DNA of 7,431 nucleotides from Dehalococcoidia bacterium (GTDB taxonomy: Bacteria > Chloroflexota > Dehalococcoidia > Dehalococcoidales > RBG-16-60-22): the NCBI GenBank assembly GCA_030613665.1, contig JAUWLN010000085.1:1-7431 (forward strand), written 5' to 3'. Shown one piece after another: positions 4,529 to 7,431 of this stretch; the stretch's first letter is position 1, and every line of letters starts with the position of its first letter. The position numbers and the translations under genes are program-made. A model generated the notes under the pieces. The model saw nothing but the letters and a program-made list of their open reading frames with translations, was not told where the DNA came from and searched no databases.

Positions 4529-6397
4529 GTGGCCGGAGGTTATGTCGGAAAGATTGGTTTCGTTAATCTAGCCAATGGTGAAATCCGAGAACAGGAACTG
4601 GATGATTCACTAGCCCGTGATTTTATCGGTGGACATGGACTGGGTGCCCGCATCCTGTTCGAGATGCAAAAAGGAGGGGTTGACCCGCTGGGGCCAGATA
4701 ACGTACTGGGGTTTGTCACCGGACCGCTGACCGGCACACCGGTACCGACCGGCGGTCGCTATGCAGTGGTGTGTAAATCGCCGCTGACCGGTGGCTGGGG
4801 AGATGCCAATTCGGGCGGTTTCTTCGGTCCTGAGCTTAAATTCGCTGGCTGGGATGCGCTTTTCATATCAGGGATAGCGCCCAGGCCATCATATCTGCTG
4901 GTTACCAATGCCGGGATTGAAATAAAGGACGCCTCTCACCTCTGGGGAAAAGATGCCATTGAAACCGAAGAAGCCCTGGCGAGTGAGATTGGCGACCCCA
5001 AAGTCCGAGTTGCCTGTATTGGCCCGGCATCGGAGAAACTTTCGCTAATCAGTGGTGTCTGCAATGATAAAGGACGATACGCAGGTCGCTCGGGCGTCGG
5101 CGCGGTTATGGGCTCCAAGAAGCTCAAGGCGGTGGTGGTGAGAGGAAAGAGCAAGGTTGCTGTGGTGGACAGCGCCAGTATAAAAAAGCTCAGTCAAGAA
5201 TTCACCAGAAAAATGAAAGACGTTGGCTTCATCCAGACGTTGATCAAATACGGCACCTGCGGCAATACCGTGGCCGTCGTCGGCTCCGGCGTCAGTCCGG
5301 TTAAAAACTGGCAGCTCACCGGCACCGAGTCCTTCCCTACCGTTGAAAAAATAGGCGGTGATAACGTCATCGCCTACGAGACAAAGAAATACGGCTGTTT
5401 CAGCTGCCCCGTCCGCTGTGGCGGCATTACCACCGTCCCCTCCGGGAAATATCCGGTAAAAGAGACGCACAAACCAGAATATGAGACGGTAGCCGCCTTC
5501 GGCAACATGTGCCTGAACGATGACCTCGACTCAATATTTAAATTGAACGACATGTGCAATCGCAGCGGACTGGATACGATATCGGTGGGCAGTGTTCTCG
5601 CCTTCGCCATGGAGTGCTACGAACACGGCATCATCACCAGGGCGGACACAGATGGTATAGATTTGACCTGGGGAAACTCGGAAGCAATGGTCGCCATGAC
5701 CGAAAAGATAGGGCGCCGCGAAGGCTTCGGCGATGTGCTGGCTGACGGGGTGATGGTGGCGGCGAAGAAGATAGGCAAGGGTGCGGAAAAATTCGCCATG
5801 CATGTGGGCGGCCAGGAGCCCGGCCTGCATAATGCCACTTTCTTCCCGGGACGCGGCACGGGGTTTGTTGCCGACCCGACGCCCGGTCGGCACACCGCAG
5901 CCGCGCCTTACACCCGATGCGATGTCAATGCCTCCGCCGGTCCGTACAAAGAGCTTCAGGTCTCCGGATTTGAAAAATACCAGTATTCGGGTAAAGGGCC
6001 CGCCGCGGCTGCCAACACCAATTACTGGCAGGTCGCCGCCAGCGCCGGGGTGTGCCTTATGCCCGTGGTATTCTCCGGTTTTTATCCGCTATTGGAGCTT
6101 ATCAATGCTGTAACCGGGTGGGATATGTCGCCAAGTGAAGCCCTGGGGACAGGATCCAGAATTCAGACTCTCAGGCAGTTATTCAACGTCCGTGAGGGCA
6201 TAACGCCTTCGGATTTCCGTCTACCGGATAGAATGGCGGGAATTCCACCGCAGAGCGCTGGTCCTTTGGAAGGGGTAACTGTGGATATTGATACCCTGAC
6301 GAAGGAATACCGGGAAGCTATGGAATGGGACCCCAAGACAGGCCAGCCTTCCGAGGCCTGTCTTGTCAGGCTGGGACTGAAGGGGCTGGTGAAATAA
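4529..6397 (+). CDS. Aldehyde:ferredoxin oxidoreductase family protein (tungstopterin enzyme)
   Basis: A 622-residue AOR-family oxidoreductase. Family members use a bis-pterin tungsten centre and one [4Fe-4S] cluster to interconvert aldehydes and carboxylates with ferredoxin as electron carrier, mostly in anaerobes. The N-terminal domain has YVGKIGFVNLANGEI, DFIGGHGLGARIL (31-43) and SPLTGGWGDANSGG (84-97), the latter typical of the pterin-binding first domain. The Fe-S ligands are visible as C290-x2-C293-x3-C297 in YGCFSCPVRCGG, with the fourth expected at Cys509 (SAGVCLMP). PEYET (316-320) and the helix SGLDTISVGSVLAFAMECYE (346-365) are further family marks. No signal peptide is visible, so it is probably cytoplasmic. 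The start is GTG with a strong ribosome binding site. The substrate cannot be read from the sequence; AOR, the benzoyl-CoA reductase subunit BamB and uncharacterised WOR-type groups share these motifs. No maturation or ferredoxin gene is in the window. Confidence 0.92.
   Translation: MAGGYVGKIGFVNLANGEIREQELDDSLARDFIGGHGLGARILFEMQKGGVDPLGPDNVLGFVTGPLTGTPVPTGGRYAVVCKSPLTGGWGDANSGGFFGPELKFAGWDALFISGIAPRPSYLLVTNAGIEIKDASHLWGKDAIETEEALASEIGDPKVRVACIGPASEKLSLISGVCNDKGRYAGRSGVGAVMGSKKLKAVVVRGKSKVAVVDSASIKKLSQEFTRKMKDVGFIQTLIKYGTCGNTVAVVGSGVSPVKNWQLTGTESFPTVEKIGGDNVIAYETKKYGCFSCPVRCGGITTVPSGKYPVKETHKPEYETVAAFGNMCLNDDLDSIFKLNDMCNRSGLDTISVGSVLAFAMECYEHGIITRADTDGIDLTWGNSEAMVAMTEKIGRREGFGDVLADGVMVAAKKIGKGAEKFAMHVGGQEPGLHNATFFPGRGTGFVADPTPGRHTAAAPYTRCDVNASAGPYKELQVSGFEKYQYSGKGPAAAANTNYWQVAASAGVCLMPVVFSGFYPLLELINAVTGWDMSPSEALGTGSRIQTLRQLFNVREGITPSDFRLPDRMAGIPPQSAGPLEGVTVDIDTLTKEYREAMEWDPKTGQPSEACLVRLGLKGLVK
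6335..6364 (+). repeat. Perfect 10-bp inverted repeat inside the 3' end of the AOR gene
   Basis: AAGACAGGCC at 6335-6344 and its exact reverse complement GGCCTGTCTT at 6355-6364 flank a 10-nt loop, about 30 nt before the AOR stop. It can form a stable GC-rich RNA hairpin. It is not followed by a run of T, so it is not a standard intrinsic terminator. It lies wholly in coding sequence and may be a chance palindrome. Confidence 0.5.
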
Positions 6398-6472
6398 CCG
6401 GCGCGAATCATTGCTGGCATGTTTTACCAACTGTGAAGTGAAGAAGGAAAATAGACTGGTGGATGGTTCGTG

Positions 6473-6499
6473 CGGACAAGGTGATTTATACCTTGCCCG
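6473..6499 (+). repeat. Intergenic hairpin between the AOR and racemase-like genes
   Basis: CAAGGT (6477-6482) and ACCTTG (6490-6495) form a 6-bp stem around a 7-nt loop; across one A-C mismatch the stem extends by three more pairs (CGG 6473-6475 with CCG 6497-6499). It sits in the 155-nt gap after the AOR stop and 53 nt before the next start codon. There is no T-tract, so it is more likely an mRNA processing or stability element, or a protein site, than a terminator. Apart from this hairpin I see no gene or clear promoter in the gap. Confidence 0.35.
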
Positions 6500-6552
6500 G
6501 TCGCTATCTGGGGAACCGGGGGCTAAAGCAGGAATGTTAAGGGAGATATGGC

Positions 6553-7218
6553 ATGGCGCGTAAAATCGGATTGGTACATACGGTGGCTCCGGCGGTGCCG
6601 CTATTCAATGAGTTGAGTGCGGAGATAATACCCGGCGTGGAGGTCATTAACCTTCTGGACGAAGGGCTGATAAAAGACCTCTTCGCCCGCGGTCAATATA
6701 CTAAAGGTATGGCAAAAAGGCTTGGTCTGCTGGCCTCCTTTGCTGTGGAATCAGGAGCGGAAGTCGTGATGCTCACCTGTTCTTCTCTCGCTCCCATGGT
6801 TGATGAAGCCAGGGAGATGGTCAAAGTGCCTTTTCTGAAGGTGGATGAGGCTATGGCAGATGAGGCAGTGGAGCTAGGCACGCGCATTGGTGTTATCGCA
6901 ACGGCATATACCACCTTGAAGCCTACTTCTGAACTCATTCAGAACCGTGCGGCATTGAAGAAAAAGACGGTGAGTGTAGAGGCTTTACTTTGCTCTGGAG
7001 CCTTTGAGGCCCTAAGTCGGGGCGACCCGGCCACTCACGATGAAATAGTGAAGCCCCGGCTGATAGAGCTGATGGACCGTGTTGAAGTAGTAGTCCTGGC
7101 GCAGGCTTCGATGTCAAAAGTAATCGCGCAGCTCGCCGAATCGGAACGTAAGGTGCCTATCCTGTCCAGCCCCAGACTGGGGATGCAGCGTTTGAAGGAT
7201 ACCCTGTACTCCTCATAA
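6553..7218 (+). CDS. Aspartate/glutamate racemase superfamily protein with a single conserved catalytic cysteine
   Basis: A 221-residue protein of the Asp/Glu/hydantoin racemase fold, two alpha/beta lobes of about 110 residues. Lobe one starts KIGLVHTVAPAVPLFN and carries the first catalytic cysteine as Cys76 in VVMLTCSSLAPMVDEAR. Lobe two starts RIGVIATAYTTLKPT (111-125). The second catalytic cysteine, normally in a GCT/ACT turn after a hydrophobic strand, is replaced: the strand reads VVVLAQASMSKV with Ala185-Ser186. Two-base racemisation is therefore unlikely; a lyase, decarboxylase or isomerase role is possible, and Cys147 (LLCSGAFEA) is not at the usual position. The ATG at 6553 is preceded by AAGGGAG with 7-nt spacing. 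It lies 155 nt after the AOR gene on the same strand and may share its transcript. The fold assignment is firm; substrate and reaction are unknown. Confidence 0.85.
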   Translation: MARKIGLVHTVAPAVPLFNELSAEIIPGVEVINLLDEGLIKDLFARGQYTKGMAKRLGLLASFAVESGAEVVMLTCSSLAPMVDEAREMVKVPFLKVDEAMADEAVELGTRIGVIATAYTTLKPTSELIQNRAALKKKTVSVEALLCSGAFEALSRGDPATHDEIVKPRLIELMDRVEVVVLAQASMSKVIAQLAESERKVPILSSPRLGMQRLKDTLYSS

Positions 7219-7297
7219 TGACATAATGAACCGGGCCGCTGGCATGGCTGTATTTGTATAAGCGCAGGGGGAAACCGCTGAAGAGGTTCAGTCCTTT

Positions 7298-7431
7298 ATG
7301 GCAGGAGAGAGCAAATATTGCTACGAAGAAAGGAGGTGCGAGCAGAAACGATTAATCGCCGCAGAGAATATAACCGGGACCTTAGAGAGCTTGTTAATGC
7401 CGCATAATCATGACAAAGTCTTCGGTGTTAA
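7298..7431 (+). CDS. Possible 5' part of an unrecognised gene, running off the window
   Basis: From ATG at 7298 a frame stays open for 44 codons to the window end (begins MAGESKYCYEERRC). I do not recognise it. The only ribosome-binding-like sequence before it is AGAGG about 11 nt upstream, which is weak. In-frame ATG 7397 or out-of-frame ATG 7410 could instead start the next gene. A good AGGAGG at 7331-7336 has no properly spaced start codon after it. The 213 nt after the racemase-like gene otherwise show no clear terminator or promoter, so this call is tentative. Confidence 0.2.
   Translation, partial: MAGESKYCYEERRCEQKRLIAAENITGTLESLLMPHNHDKVFGV

Noticed and set aside
4470..4571. 33-codon upstream ORF overlapping the AOR start in another frame
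   Set aside because: Only a weak AGG precedes it, the sequence is not protein-like, and the AOR ribosome binding site is far stronger. Conservation would be needed to revive it.
5045..5470. 141-codon minus-strand frame within the AOR gene
   Set aside because: Antisense to the region that encodes the AOR Fe-S motif; no independent evidence.
6463..6540. 25-codon ORF between the AOR and racemase-like genes (ATG 6463, stop TAA 6538-6540)
   Set aside because: No ribosome binding site at good spacing beyond a weak G/A-rich stretch, no recognisable family, and it overlaps the hairpin.
6398..6552. Possible internal promoter or terminator in the AOR-racemase gap
   Set aside because: TATACC at 6487-6492 has no fitting -35 box, and the hairpin lacks a T-tract.
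1..7431. CRISPR arrays, tRNA or rRNA genes, insertion sequences, attachment sites
   Set aside because: No tandem repeat-spacer pattern, cloverleaf, rRNA signature, transposase motif or flanking direct repeats were seen; nearly all sequence is explained by housekeeping-type genes.

Overview
The window holds two divergent transcription units that meet in a 270-bp intergenic region (4259-4528). The minus-strand unit is a compact fatty-acid-synthesis and phospholipid-entry operon. The plus-strand unit starts with a tungsten-type aldehyde:ferredoxin oxidoreductase and continues with a protein of the aspartate/glutamate racemase fold. An oxygen-sensitive AOR-family enzyme suggests an anaerobe. A type II fatty acid synthase that uses paired MaoC-type dehydratases, with no FabZ/FabA in view, would fit Chloroflexota (Dehalococcoidia-like), but the lineage is an inference and nothing in the window fixes it.

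Minus strand, in transcription order: a FAS1-like (HadA-type) MaoC-fold subunit (4258-3848); a catalytic MaoC/R-hydratase subunit (3819-3385); PlsX (3401-2376, overlapping the previous stop by 17 nt); acyl carrier protein (2349-2107); a FabL-type enoyl-ACP reductase III (2101-1304) with the Y-x6-K active site; a FabF condensing enzyme (1301-72, TTG start); and the first 21 codons of a second short-chain dehydrogenase (63-1), probably the ketoreductase FabG, which runs off the window. If that last gene is FabG, the operon supplies every step of the elongation cycle (condensation, ketoreduction, dehydration, enoyl reduction) plus the carrier. PlsX then diverts finished acyl-ACP to acyl-phosphate for phospholipids. 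FabH and FabD are not in the window. A strong sigma-70-like promoter (TTGACA, 17 nt, TAATAT) precedes the operon, and a 29-bp near-perfect palindrome starts at the predicted transcription start. This is a good candidate operator for a lipid-responsive repressor.

Plus strand: a promoter (TTGAAC, 17 nt, TATAAT) gives a predicted leader of about 92 nt with pairing potential. The GTG-started 622-residue AOR-family oxidoreductase follows (4529-6397). After a 155-nt gap with a hairpin comes a 221-residue racemase-fold protein (6553-7218) that keeps the first catalytic cysteine but lacks the second. The last 213 nt carry no confident gene, only a weak open frame that runs off the end.

The most interesting points are the unusual enzyme set of the fatty-acid operon (FabL with split MaoC dehydratases), the promoter-operator palindrome, a Phe-to-Met change at the predicted FabF gatekeeper position, and the single-cysteine racemase-like protein next to an AOR of unknown substrate.
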